From NCBI RefSeq assembly GCF_001634885.1, contig NZ_LWEX01000353.1:1-33474 (forward strand): a DNA stretch of 33,474 nt. The letters are read 5' to 3'. Below, one piece after another: positions 18,326 to 26,577 of this stretch. Position 1 is the stretch's first letter. Every line of letters begins with the position of its first letter. Under the pieces are notes generated by a model. It was not told the DNA's origin and made no database searches. It was given only the letters and a program-made list of their open reading frames with translations. A program made the translations under genes and the position numbers. This DNA comes from Sulfitobacter sp. HI0040 (lineage in GTDB: Bacteria > Pseudomonadota > Alphaproteobacteria > Rhodobacterales > Rhodobacteraceae).

Positions 18326-19153
18326 CTGTTGCTCCGACTGTTTGCGCGCCTATCCTGCTAGAACCCCGAAGAACGTGAAAAGTTCGCACGGCAGCCGCAC
18401 TTTTTTGGTCGCGGCCACACGTTTGAGGGGAATGGGGGTGCAGTTGTGGGGGGTAAACTGAAGGGGCTGGCCGTGACCTCGCTTGGACGCCCCGGCGGCG
18501 TGGTCGGTCGCGTCCTGAGCTATCCGCACGTTTCGGTAGTTGGGCAAACGGAAACCGCAACCTTACCTGTAAGACAAAATGCAAAGGAAAAGTGGCAGCC
18601 CGTAGGGGAAACGAACCCTGATCGTAAGTAGTTGATTTCTAATGATACAGTGTCCCACGCCTTCTCTCAGCAAAGCCTATAGAATCCAAAAGCTTGTAAG
18701 GTCGGTGTCCCACGCTGTTGGGCGCGTCTTGAAGCGCCATTCACCGGGGCTTTGCCTCGTCGGGTGACTAAGGAAATGCAGCTTGGTGTTGTTCGATCGT
18801 AAGTGGGTGCACATCCTTATGCGCCGCGTAAACGCTACCTCCGAATGAAGGGATCGCAATTCGTTGGTTCCACGACTCCGCGGCAACCTTAATGAGCGTT
18901 AGTGGCTTTTGCGTTAATGGGGCCCTGATGGATCATCCAGTTTCGACTGATGCGTGGAGCGCCGAAAGTCTCATTGCGAGCCACAATTCATGCGTCGTTG
19001 ACCGCTCGATCGCAATGCGTCTGCCCTATGGCCCCGTGCGCATTCATGTAATATGTTTTCTTGCGTAGTGCGGACCCTTACTGAAAGAGAAGCCCTACGG
19101 TGATTTGCAGGCCAAGAACAGGCGCAGATACTTACAATATAGCAAGGGAATGA
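18326..19153. other. Intergenic junction: core to AT-richer island, no convincing gene
   Basis: The first about 240 bases are GC-rich. Composition falls near 18560-18600, where a tRNA-end-like fragment lies. Short frames on both strands here have no recognisable product or ribosome site. The 11-base word GTGTCCCACGC occurs twice, about 54 bases apart (18653, 18707 regions). Confidence 0.5.
18593..18620 (-). other. tRNA 3'-end-like fragment at island edge (possible att remnant)
   Basis: Read on the minus strand it contains GGG-TTCGTTT-CCC, like a T arm, followed by an acceptor-like ACGGGCT, a G and CCA. No upstream tRNA body exists on that strand. It coincides with the composition change, as expected for the attachment duplicate left by an integrase. 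The pairing is imperfect, so this is tentative. Confidence 0.3.
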
Positions 19154-19432
19154 ATGAAGTTGCGAATCGCACCTATGGTTCTCGGAACTGTAAACGCTCC
19201 GCATCGTACGAGGCTTTCCGCTCTTGAACTTGCTGATGCGATTTCGGACATTTGTGCCGCTAAGTCTAACAGTGGGCCAGCATTTGCATTCTTCTCTGAG
19301 GTCTCTCCAGAGCTTCAGTTGTCGTTCGTAAACGAGATGGGACTGTCGCATGAAGAAGTGCGCAAGGTTGCGAAGCACTTTCAGGCGCTTTGCCCATTCC
19401 CGCTGGCATTCGCTACTTACTACTCAAACTGA
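19154..19432 (+). CDS. Hypothetical protein
   Basis: A 92-residue frame with ribosome site AAGGGA 4 bases before the ATG. The translation (ELADAISDICAAKSN..., SPELQLSFVNEMGLSHEEV...) has helix-rich, protein-like composition, and I recognise no family. It lies between the island edge and the IS element with no operon partners. It could be a remnant of a larger gene. Confidence 0.35.
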   Translation: MKLRIAPMVLGTVNAPHRTRLSALELADAISDICAAKSNSGPAFAFFSEVSPELQLSFVNEMGLSHEEVRKVAKHFQALCPFPLAFATYYSN

Positions 19433-19708
19433 ATTTGCATTCGCTGCCACCCGGGATCCGCAGCAGGAGCACCACCTTTTCAAACTCCTTCCCGACAGCC
19501 CCGCCGGAAACCCGCGCGACGAAACGCTGGCCGCGGCGCGGTAGAAACGAGAGGCGCTCTGAGTCTTAGGCAATCTGGAACGCTTGCTGATCCAGTGCGA
19601 CATTCGGCAGACAGCGGAGGTGAAAGTAAGTCTGCTATGCGATAGCATGTTCCATGCTCTCTGTTTGGGGCTTTTCGAGAGAGCCGCTTGCGGCCCTTAC
19701 CGGATGAG
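19433..19708. other. Intergenic, no gene seen
   Basis: Mixed-composition sequence with only short unconvincing frames. It forms the left flank of the IS110-family element. Confidence 0.45.
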
Positions 19709-19723
19709 GTGGATGGCTCCTGC
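19709..19723 (+). repeat. Left subterminal inverted repeat of IS
   Basis: GTGGATGGCTCCTGC, the exact reverse complement of 21022-21036. Part of it (TGGCTCCT, 19714-19721) is also complementary to AGGAGCCA at 19774-19781, which covers the transposase ribosome site. Confidence 0.85.
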
Positions 19724-19785
19724 TCCACCGGCATCGAACGTGTCAAAGTGCAGTTGTCATCGACCGCAAGGAAAGGAGCCACCCA

Positions 19786-20805
19786 ATGACAGTAAAGACC
19801 GTGGGCCTGGATTTGGCCAAGGACGTTTTCCAAGTACACTGCGTTTCGCCCACTGGGCGCAAGATCCTCAATAAGAAGATCAAACGGGCGAAGCTCTTGG
19901 CATTATTCGAGACTTTGCCGAGATGTGTGGTCGGCATGGAAGCCTGTGGTTCTGCGCATCATTGGGGCCGAGAGCTGCGCAAGCTGGGCCATGATGTCCG
20001 GCTGATGCCAGCTGCCTACGTAAAGCCCTATGTGAAGCGTGGTAAGACGGATGCGGCGGATGCCGAAGCGATCTGTGAAGCCGTGCGTCGCCCCACCATG
20101 CGGTTTGTCGAGATCAAATCAGAAGATCAGCAAGCTGTTCTGGCCATCCATCGTGTCCGGGATCTCGTCGTGCGCCAGCGCACCCAGGTCGTGAACATGA
20201 TCCGCAGTATCCTGCGGGAGTTCGGGCACATCCTGCCAACGGGCATCGAGGCCGTGTCGAAGTTTGCCCGCGAGCATGGGACTGAAGAACAGTTGGAAAT
20301 GCCCGAGATCGCAGACGGCATTCTCGGAGTGATGTGCCATCAGCTGAATGGTCTCAATGCGCGCATCGAAGGGCTGACCAAACTGATCGAACAACATGCA
20401 TGGCTCGATGCTGATGCACGGCGACTGATGCGCATGCCGGGGGTCGGCCCCATCACGGCCTCCGCCATTGTCGCCACCATCGGCGACGCAAAGCAATTCA
20501 AAACAGGGCGTGATCTCGCCGCTTGGCTGGGTCTGACACCGCTGAACAAGTCCAGTGGTGGCAAAGAGCGGCTTGGCCGCATCACCAAGAAGGGGGATCG
20601 ATATATCCGAAAGCTGCTGATCGTCGGCATGACGTCACGGGCGCTGATGGCCAGGAACAAACCGGGGAAAGCTGACACCTGGACGGCAAAATTACTGGCT
20701 GAGAAACCATTCAGGTTGGCCACGGTCGCCATGGCCAACAAATCCGCCCGGATCATCTGGGCGCTTCTGACGAAACGAGAGGAATACCGGCAGCCGATCG
20801 CTTGA
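19786..20805 (+). CDS. IS110-family (IS1111 group) transposase/recombinase
   Basis: A 339-residue bridge-RNA-type recombinase. The N-terminal RuvC-like DEDD domain shows GLDLAKDVFQVH (first Asp, residue 9), VVGMEACGSAHHW (Glu) and KRGKTDAADAEAICEAV (Asp pair). The C-terminal Tnp domain has MRMPGVGPITASAIVATIGD followed by AAWLGLTPLNKSSGGKERLG with the catalytic serine region, then KKGDRYIRKLL. The length is full and I see no frameshift, so the element may be active. A strong AGGAG ribosome site sits 7 bases upstream. Closest pattern: the Rhodobacterales/rhizobial IS1111-like proteins with the KKIKRAKLLA and LMPAAYVKPYVKR segments. Confidence 0.93.
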   Translation: MTVKTVGLDLAKDVFQVHCVSPTGRKILNKKIKRAKLLALFETLPRCVVGMEACGSAHHWGRELRKLGHDVRLMPAAYVKPYVKRGKTDAADAEAICEAVRRPTMRFVEIKSEDQQAVLAIHRVRDLVVRQRTQVVNMIRSILREFGHILPTGIEAVSKFAREHGTEEQLEMPEIADGILGVMCHQLNGLNARIEGLTKLIEQHAWLDADARRLMRMPGVGPITASAIVATIGDAKQFKTGRDLAAWLGLTPLNKSSGGKERLGRITKKGDRYIRKLLIVGMTSRALMARNKPGKADTWTAKLLAEKPFRLATVAMANKSARIIWALLTKREEYRQPIA

Positions 20806-21021
20806 TCCTGCCCAGAGATGCAAGACGTTTGATGTGATGATGCGAAACGAAGTCAACCAAGAGCAAGGACACTCCGACGAATGTCGCGGCCCCCAGAGGT
20901 CGTTTAGCCGATAGGAACCTCGCTTGCGGAACTCATCAGGGCCAGTGGCAACCGTCACGTAAACAGGCCGGACACACGACTGTACTGACAGACCATCGCG
21001 ATCACAGAAATCCCTTGCAAT
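20806..21021 (+). ncRNA. Candidate bridge RNA region of the IS element
   Basis: In IS1111-group elements the target- and donor-guiding bridge RNA is encoded in the non-coding right end, between the transposase stop and the right inverted repeat. Exactly such a gene-free block of about 215 bases is present. Local stems are visible (for example GAGGT...ACCTC around 20896-20922, and GGCC...GGCC near 20939-20974). The guide loops cannot be assigned without the target sequence. Confidence 0.35.
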
Positions 21022-21036
21022 GCAGGAGCCATCCAC
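21022..21036 (-). repeat. Right subterminal inverted repeat of IS
   Basis: GCAGGAGCCATCCAC, a perfect inverse of the left copy at 19709-19723. Confidence 0.85.
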
Positions 21037-21039
21037 ACA

Positions 21040-21827
21040 AGCCGTTCGCATGGCATCGCGCCGCTGCAGTGCAGCTTTCAGGAAGCGGGCATCTAAAATA
21101 TATGTTCTGCATAAGACTGACGGCGAGCAACCTTCTAAGAGCCACGCTTTGCTCGGAATCTTTATAAATGCAGAAAGGCGCTGGCATACCTTCAGATGTT
21201 CAACTAACCCGTCGACGGCATCCAACCGCTGGTGAAGAAAGATGCGTTTGGCCTTAGGCTCAGATCGAAGACGGGTGCAAGCCCAAAGCGGTCACGACTT
21301 CACAATAGAGATAAGGGGAATCCCAGATAGAAAATTCGGTAGCGGCGAACACTGCAGGCGTGGATCCGGAGAAAGCAGCTCTGGCTGTAGAACCGGGTCA
21401 AACCGCATGCGCCGAGGGGACCAATTGTAGACAATCGTTTCCGGGCCATCCTGGACGAGCAGGAAACGGCGTTTCGGGACACCACGCGTCAGGATCATCC
21501 CGCCGCTACCTTGGCCAACTTTTCCGCCGCCGTTCTCACCCGCCGACTTACCCGCCATAACGTCCCCTCTTGAAATCACAGTTGTGCGACGCGATGCGAC
21601 AAGAGCTTATCAGGCTATCACTCACCTACCCAGGTATCTGGACAGTGTGAAAACGCTCGGTTGCTTTCAAATAGGTGTAACCGCCTGCACCGCGCAAACA
21701 CCTGACAACATTCCACCACTACAATTGCGGGCTGCGCCAACTTCCCCTAACATGCCCTGAACGTGTGGGAAGGAGCTAAGTCAATAGAAATCCCCCGCAA
21801 GCTGGAAGCTCAAGGTGAAGTCAGAAT
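21040..21827. other. Gene-poor stretch before gajA, with a diverged repeat
   Basis: No intact gene is seen. At about 21495-21540 the plus strand encodes HPAATLANFSAAVL in a short frame, similar to a stretch at about 24835-24875 beyond gajB. This suggests remnants of a repeated gene on both sides of the defence pair. The last 60 bases carry the gajA ribosome site AAGGTGAAG. Confidence 0.45.
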
Positions 21828-23474
21828 ATGCGTGTGGATAAAATTTTTGTAAAAAATTTTAAGAAGATCAGACAGCAAGAGTTTGATTTTAACCCTGACA
21901 TCAACATCATCGTAGGCGACAACGAAAGCGGCAAAAGCACAATACTTGAGGCCATAGAACTTTGCCTCAATCTTCGACATCGGGGCAAACCGATTTCCAC
22001 AGTTCTTTCTTCGGACCTTTTCAATGCGGAAGCTGTTCAAGACTTCCTTTCCAGCCCTAAAGATCAGAGTTCTTTTCCCGAGATTCTAATCGAGGCATAT
22101 CTTGATGAAGGAAGCGACCTCAAGGGTACCAATAACAGTAAGGGCCTGAACTGCCCTGGTCTATATGTAAGGATTTGCTTCGACCCAGACCTATCTGCGG
22201 CCTACCTAAACTACTCCAAGAACCTTGGCGGCATAACATCCCTGCCAATAGAATTCTACAAGGTAGAGTGGTACGCTTTCTCCTGGGAGAAGCTGACACC
22301 TTACAACAAATTGATAACATGTCTATTCGTGGACCCGACCACACTGCACCCTTCACAGGGTGCTCGCCGATATATTTCCGACATCTTGGACACTGCGCTT
22401 GCAAAGGAGGATAAAACACTCCTAAACACAAGTTACCGCCAGCTAAAAAAGAATTTCGACAGCGAACCGAATGTAGTCAAGGTGAATAGCGATCTTGATA
22501 AATCCAATGACATAACCGTAAAGAATCTCGAGTTCTCAATTGAAAGCTCTCCGCAAACCAGCTGGGAGAATAACTTGCAACTCACCCTGGATCGCGTGCC
22601 GTTCTCGCAGATCGGAAAGGGTGAACAGCACCAAGTCCAAATGAAATTAGCGCTTTGGAGGAAATCCAATGCCGCTAATGTAGTTATGATCGAAGAGCCG
22701 GAAATTCATTTGTCACACATGAATTTGGTCAAGCTGGTCAAGTTTATTGAAGACAAACACAAAGGCCAGCAGATATTTATTACAACCCATAGCTCGTACG
22801 TTCTAAACAAACTCAGTTTCGAAAAAATATGCCTACAAGGTGAAAACTATAAGAGGCTGCATGAAGTCGACAAGGGCACTGTCAAGACCCTGAAGAGATT
22901 TCCAGGGTTTGACACGCTTCGAGTTGTGCTGAGTCCGAAAGTAATCTTGGTAGAGGGGCCCTCGGAAGAGCTCATATTAAAAAAGCTGTATCTTGATAAA
23001 TGGAAGCGGCTGCCCGAGGAGGATGGGATCGACATCATCGTAGTTCGGGGAATTGGATTTAAGAACTACCTCAATATTGCATTGCACTTGGGAAACTCTG
23101 TTCATGTCATTAAAGACAACGACGGAGATTGGTCGAAAAATATCGATGGCTGGATGGCACCCTATAAAGGCTATAGCGCAATTAAGATTTTTTCTCCAAG
23201 AGACGATAAAATTTTCTCTTTGGAGCCAGCCTTCGTTGATGCAAACGCCAATTCACAGAAGGAGCTGGACGGTTTTGCAAAAATAGTCCTCTCAACCGTA
23301 ACCTATAAGGATTACGATAAAGGGGGCGTTGCAGATCGTAAGTCATTTATCATCAATTGGTTTTCGGGAAAAGACACGGGCGGGAAGAAGGTGGACTCCG
23401 CAATGCGGATGTTCGAAACCAACCAAGATTTCAAAGCGCCATCTTACATCAATGAGGCATTGGATTTTGCGTAG
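21828..23474 (+). CDS. gajA: Gabija-like GajA: OLD-family ATPase with TOPRIM nuclease
   Basis: A 548-residue protein with an N-terminal ABC-type ATPase: Walker A GDNESGKS at 30-37, GKGEQH at 263-268, Walker B VVMIEEPEIHL at 285-295 and a His switch TTHSSY at 319-324. It is followed by a TOPRIM nuclease with VILVEGPSEE (Glu376) and IKDNDGD (Asp430/432). This is the GajA/class 2 OLD architecture, which nicks DNA during phage infection when nucleotide levels fall. The next gene, overlapping its 3' end, encodes a UvrD-like helicase, the diagnostic Gabija arrangement. AT-rich composition shows it is foreign to the core genome. Retron- or other OLD-associated systems are alternatives, but the UvrD partner argues for Gabija. 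Confidence 0.82.
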   Translation: MRVDKIFVKNFKKIRQQEFDFNPDINIIVGDNESGKSTILEAIELCLNLRHRGKPISTVLSSDLFNAEAVQDFLSSPKDQSSFPEILIEAYLDEGSDLKGTNNSKGLNCPGLYVRICFDPDLSAAYLNYSKNLGGITSLPIEFYKVEWYAFSWEKLTPYNKLITCLFVDPTTLHPSQGARRYISDILDTALAKEDKTLLNTSYRQLKKNFDSEPNVVKVNSDLDKSNDITVKNLEFSIESSPQTSWENNLQLTLDRVPFSQIGKGEQHQVQMKLALWRKSNAANVVMIEEPEIHLSHMNLVKLVKFIEDKHKGQQIFITTHSSYVLNKLSFEKICLQGENYKRLHEVDKGTVKTLKRFPGFDTLRVVLSPKVILVEGPSEELILKKLYLDKWKRLPEEDGIDIIVVRGIGFKNYLNIALHLGNSVHVIKDNDGDWSKNIDGWMAPYKGYSAIKIFSPRDDKIFSLEPAFVDANANSQKELDGFAKIVLSTVTYKDYDKGGVADRKSFIINWFSGKDTGGKKVDSAMRMFETNQDFKAPSYINEALDFA

Positions 23475-24651
23475 GCAGTTAGTCATAGCTTGTGCAGGAG
23501 CGGGCAAGTCAGAGCGCATTATAAACGAGGCCATTTCCAACTACCGGCAAAAGAAACGCTCGCTAATTCTCACCTACACAGATTGCAACCAAAAGCAAAT
23601 TATCAAGAGAATATCCAAAGCCCTTGGAGCGGTCCCTGGGGAAATAGCAGTAAAAGGGTGGTTCACATTTTTACTGGAGGACATGATCAGGCCGTATCAG
23701 TCCCACATCCTTGAGAACAGGGTGGCGGGACTCAACTTTAATGAAACCGACCCTCACAAGAGAAGCGGATATACAATTAAGGGGAGATCTGAAAAACACT
23801 CATCAGGAAAATACAACCATATGCACTTTGTGACTGATCCAGGGCATAAGGCACATTCCACTTATCTTTCCAAGCTTGCTTGTCGTATCGCAGAAGAATC
23901 TAAGGTTACGCGAAAACAAGGCCGTCGAACCATTAAGTTTGGCAGTGCTGCTGAGCGACTGGAGGAAATATACGACACAGTATTCATTGACGAAGTACAA
24001 GACCTTGTTGGTTGGGATTTTGAGGTGCTCAAATCACTGTCGGCAAGCGAAAGCCTCGACATTACATGTGTGGGTGACTTCAGGCAGACGATTTACCAGA
24101 CGGCAAACGCTCAGAAACATCCAAAAACCAACTCTGACAAGCGAGCACGTTTCAAAGAATTGGGCTTCACTGAAGTTTCAATGAACTTCAGTCGTCGCTC
24201 TGTACTGGAAATTTGCGAGTTCTCCGATTTAATACATGAGGGCTCAGGCTATCCTCCCACCGGCTCCAAGGTTGCTTTGCCATCCATCTCTGAAGAAAAC
24301 GCGAAGCACATCGGTGTATTCGCAGTAAACCCCAAGCACTTTCGGGCGTACCAAGAATACTTCAACCCTACGATTTTGAGGCATAGTATCAACTCAGGAG
24401 TTCAATATTGCGTAGGGCGTGAAGCATTCAATTTCGGTCAAGCCAAAGGCATGACATTTGCGAGGACGCTCATCCTTCCGACGGAACCACAAATGATGTT
24501 TTTGCGCGGTAACCGTGCCCCATTAGAATCCGGCACAACGGACAAAGCTGTAAATGCATTCTATGTCGCGTCGACGCGGGCCCAATACAGCGTCGCGTTC
24601 CTAATAGATGGGCTTGTGTCGGTTAAAGGAGTGACTATGTGGACACCGTGA
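23452..24651 (+). CDS. gajB: Gabija-like GajB: compact UvrD/SF1 helicase
   Basis: About 399 residues of SF1A helicase with all core motifs: Walker A CAGAGKS at 14-20, motif Ia SLILTYTDCNQ, and motif II FIDEVQD near 180. They continue with motif III CVGDFRQTIYQ near 206, motif IV NFSRRSVLEI, motif V AKGMTFARTLIL and motif VI FYVASTRAQ near 370. The ATG at 23452 overlaps gajA by 23 bases; a TTG at 23467 is an alternative. In Gabija this subunit senses DNA ends and activates GajA. It is shorter than the roughly 490 residues of the Bacillus type, with reduced insertions between motifs. It is the second gene of the operon and is followed by a small overlapping frame. Confidence 0.8.
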   Translation: MRHWILRRQLVIACAGAGKSERIINEAISNYRQKKRSLILTYTDCNQKQIIKRISKALGAVPGEIAVKGWFTFLLEDMIRPYQSHILENRVAGLNFNETDPHKRSGYTIKGRSEKHSSGKYNHMHFVTDPGHKAHSTYLSKLACRIAEESKVTRKQGRRTIKFGSAAERLEEIYDTVFIDEVQDLVGWDFEVLKSLSASESLDITCVGDFRQTIYQTANAQKHPKTNSDKRARFKELGFTEVSMNFSRRSVLEICEFSDLIHEGSGYPPTGSKVALPSISEENAKHIGVFAVNPKHFRAYQEYFNPTILRHSINSGVQYCVGREAFNFGQAKGMTFARTLILPTEPQMMFLRGNRAPLESGTTDKAVNAFYVASTRAQYSVAFLIDGLVSVKGVTMWTP

Positions 24652-24761
24652 ATGAGCTGAACCAAGCGACTCAAAGTGGATGGCAGGTGAAAGCCGATAG
24701 ACTCTTTGGAAAAGCACCTCTGCACAGGCCAACCGAACCTTCCGATACAATACCACAGTGA
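24639..24761 (+). CDS. Small 40-residue ORF overlapping gajB 3' end
   Basis: A GTG start at 24639 has a perfect AAGGAG ribosome site 7 bases upstream (24626-24631) and overlaps the gajB end by 13 bases. The peptide (MDTVNELNQATQSGWQVKAD then RLFGKAPLHRPTEPSDTIPQ) is protein-like and soluble. It may be a third small gene of the operon, or the N-terminus of a gene truncated by the rearranged sequence that follows. No family is recognised. Confidence 0.35.
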   Translation: MDTVNELNQATQSGWQVKADRLFGKAPLHRPTEPSDTIPQ

Positions 24762-25184
24762 AAATCCTCCCAGTCTCCCTGCAGCCAGAAAGGCTTTATG
24801 GTGGACGACTTTTACACCTCACGTATCGGGGTCATCCCGCCGCTACCGTGGCCGACTTCCTCTCCGCTGTTCTCAAAAAGGCTTGGCTGGAATGTAATTT
24901 CCAAGTGTGCGGTTCTCACCGGTATCGTCATCGCAAACCGGGCGGTCCACGATGCAAGTCTCAATGAGCATCCGATACTGTAAGCGCACGAATTGATTAA
25001 TGTGCGCATTAGCCGCCATTCACACAGAGCGCAGCGAAGGTCCGGAAACCGCCCTTAGAGGTGGAAATGCTGCCGTCTGGGGCACTCCAAAGTTCTGTTT
25101 AGGAGTTTGGTCATACTGTGCATCCAATGGTCAGATTGCCTCCTCCTCTTACAGGCCTCAGGCCCTCCCGACATCTCGGACCAA
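24762..25184. other. Gene-poor stretch with second copy of the diverged repeat
   Basis: A short frame contains HPAATVADFLSAVLKK (about 24835-24880), similar to the copy left of gajA. Otherwise no gene, RNA or strong terminator is seen. Confidence 0.45.
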
Positions 25185-26204
25185 TTAGACCAGCCGTCGG
25201 AACTCAGTGTCGTCAGGTGCCTGCCTCCAGAAGTTGATGAAGCGGCACACGATCTGCAGGTTGTCCCGGGCATAGTGCCCATTGCTGTCAATCCGGTCGA
25301 GGGAGGGCAGCATGTTGTCGTCTGTTTGTGCGCCTTGAAACTGAAAGGGTAGGCCGGTGATGGCGCAGCGGTCTTCCTGGATCTTAAGCAGGTCTCGGAT
25401 CAGCTTGTCCAACTCGGCGTCGGCAATGGATTTCTCGCGTGCGCCGAGATGACGTTCACTGGTTTTGGCGCCATCGGGAAGTTCGCCCCTCGCTTCCATG
25501 CGTGGCAATGTGGAAAACACCCAAAGTAGGGAATGGGCGTCAATTAGGCGGGCTCCGTCCAGATCAGCCTGCTTTGCAATCGGGGTGCGCAGATCATCTA
25601 AGATTGCATTGAACTGTGAATAGTTGCTCCAATTGCACTGACGCAGGGTACGGAATTCCAAACCGATTTCCCCGAATACCCTGTCAAACCCTGTCGGCTG
25701 GATCGGCATGAAACGATTAATGTCCTTCAGGAAGAATAGATAGGCAATCAGGGGGTATTTCGCGCCGACGGCCTCGCTCAGTTCTTCAAAGATGTCCCTC
25801 TCGTCGCGGACCGTGCCAAAAAGTTGAAACAGCAGGCGTTCGAGGGTTTGGAGCCCGGTTCCCGTCGCGGCGGCTTCGATCAAGGCGCGGTGTTCTCGGT
25901 TGGCGTGGCCGTAACGGTTCTGCCAGAACACCATGTTGTTCGTCACATCGCCGTGGGTGGCCTGGATTTCGATGGCGTCGATCACCTTGGCGACGATGCT
26001 ACCGGACCCGATCTGATCTTATGTCCAGCTGTCGGCGTCGAGGCGGGTCAGGGCTTCGGCACGGACGCGGGGCTTGTAGCTTTCCCATGCGACGATCAAG
26101 CCCTCATCAAACCGCGTGAATGGGGCGTCGAAGGCGGTGATCAGGGATTGGAAGCGTTGGAATGCCGCTTTGAAATCTATTATCTCAAGCCCGTGCGCCA
26201 TCAT
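25185..26204 (-). pseudogene. HNH endonuclease gene of the type I R-M operon, broken by in-frame TAA
   Basis: One reading frame of 340 codons is interrupted only by a TAA at 26019-26021 (after LDADSWT, continuing DQIGSGSIVAKVIDAIEIQ). The frame is the same on both sides, and the second piece has no start of its own near the break. The C-terminus is an HNH nuclease: CAITGLPFQFQ, then LPSLDRIDSNGHYARDNLQIVC with the Asp-Arg-Ile-Asp and Asn-Leu-Gln motifs, then FINFWR. The start MMAHGLEIIDF has a strong GGGAGGG ribosome site. It lies downstream of hsdS on the same strand, so it is probably an accessory gene of the restriction operon now inactivated. Internal restart of the 266-residue part from 25982 cannot be excluded. 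Confidence 0.7.
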
Positions 26205-26223
26205 TACTCAGCCCTCCCGTTTT

Positions 26224-26525
26224 TCAAGAATACCAATTCAAGAGCTGCACAAAGGCGTCCCTGTCATGCGCTTGCAGGTAGATCCCTTTTTTCCTGCTCA
26301 AGGCGGACAAGACATCGCGGTGTAGGTCGTGGCTTTCCTTCGGAGGCAGAAAGGATATGCTCGGAATGGTGGGAGGTGCTGGCGGCTCAATCCAGATTTT
26401 CACGGTGTTCAGGTTGGACGCCTCTACATCAAGTGCAAGTACTCTACCGTTCCCGGCATCGAAGCCCATGACTTTTTGTTCTTGTAACCCTGTCTCCCAT
26501 TTCGATTATCCGGCACTTTGTTCAC
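26224..26525 (-). pseudogene. Small gene between hsdS and HNH, probably frameshifted
   Basis: The open part is 81 codons from 26469 (MGFDAGNGRVLALDVEA... ending FVQLLNWYS). Upstream the same frame runs back as WETGLQEQKV to a TAA. A GTG at 26525 with a GGTGAAAG ribosome site opens the neighbouring frame as VNKVPDNR. Joining them with one extra A in the CGAAA run (around 26500) gives a smooth protein of about 100 residues. No family is recognised. It is 19 bases upstream of the HNH gene start and 50-odd bases downstream of hsdS. If the frameshift is not real, an 81-residue protein starting at 26469 remains possible, though without a ribosome site. Confidence 0.45.
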
Positions 26526-26577
26526 ACTTTCACCGTGGCGAAGGGTCAAGATCGGTAGTGCGTCCAGTGACGAAAGG

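Larger units (their letters stand above)
19709..21036 (+). mobile_element. IS110-family insertion sequence, IS1111 group (inner IR to inner IR)
   Basis: The element comprises a single DEDD transposase gene bounded by perfect 15-bp inverted repeats, GTGGATGGCTCCTGC at 19709-19723 and its reverse complement at 21022-21036. Subterminal repeats of this kind, with a short non-coding left side (77 bases) and a longer non-coding right side (about 215 bases), are the mark of the IS1111 group. True ends should lie a few bases outside the repeats. These elements make no target duplications, and none was seen. Confidence 0.85.

Noticed and set aside
18446-18631. 61-residue frame crossing the island edge
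   Set aside because: It has no ribosome site, straddles the composition break and includes the tRNA-like fragment. No family resemblance.
18653-18718. GTGTCCCACGC repeated twice about 54 bases apart
   Set aside because: Only two short copies, with no further iterations or origin features. This is chance or minor junction debris.
20692-21225. Open frame antisense to the IS110-family 3' end and right flank
   Set aside because: It spans the transposase end, the inverted repeat and the flanking DNA, and the translation resembles nothing. An element boundary inside it makes a real gene unlikely.
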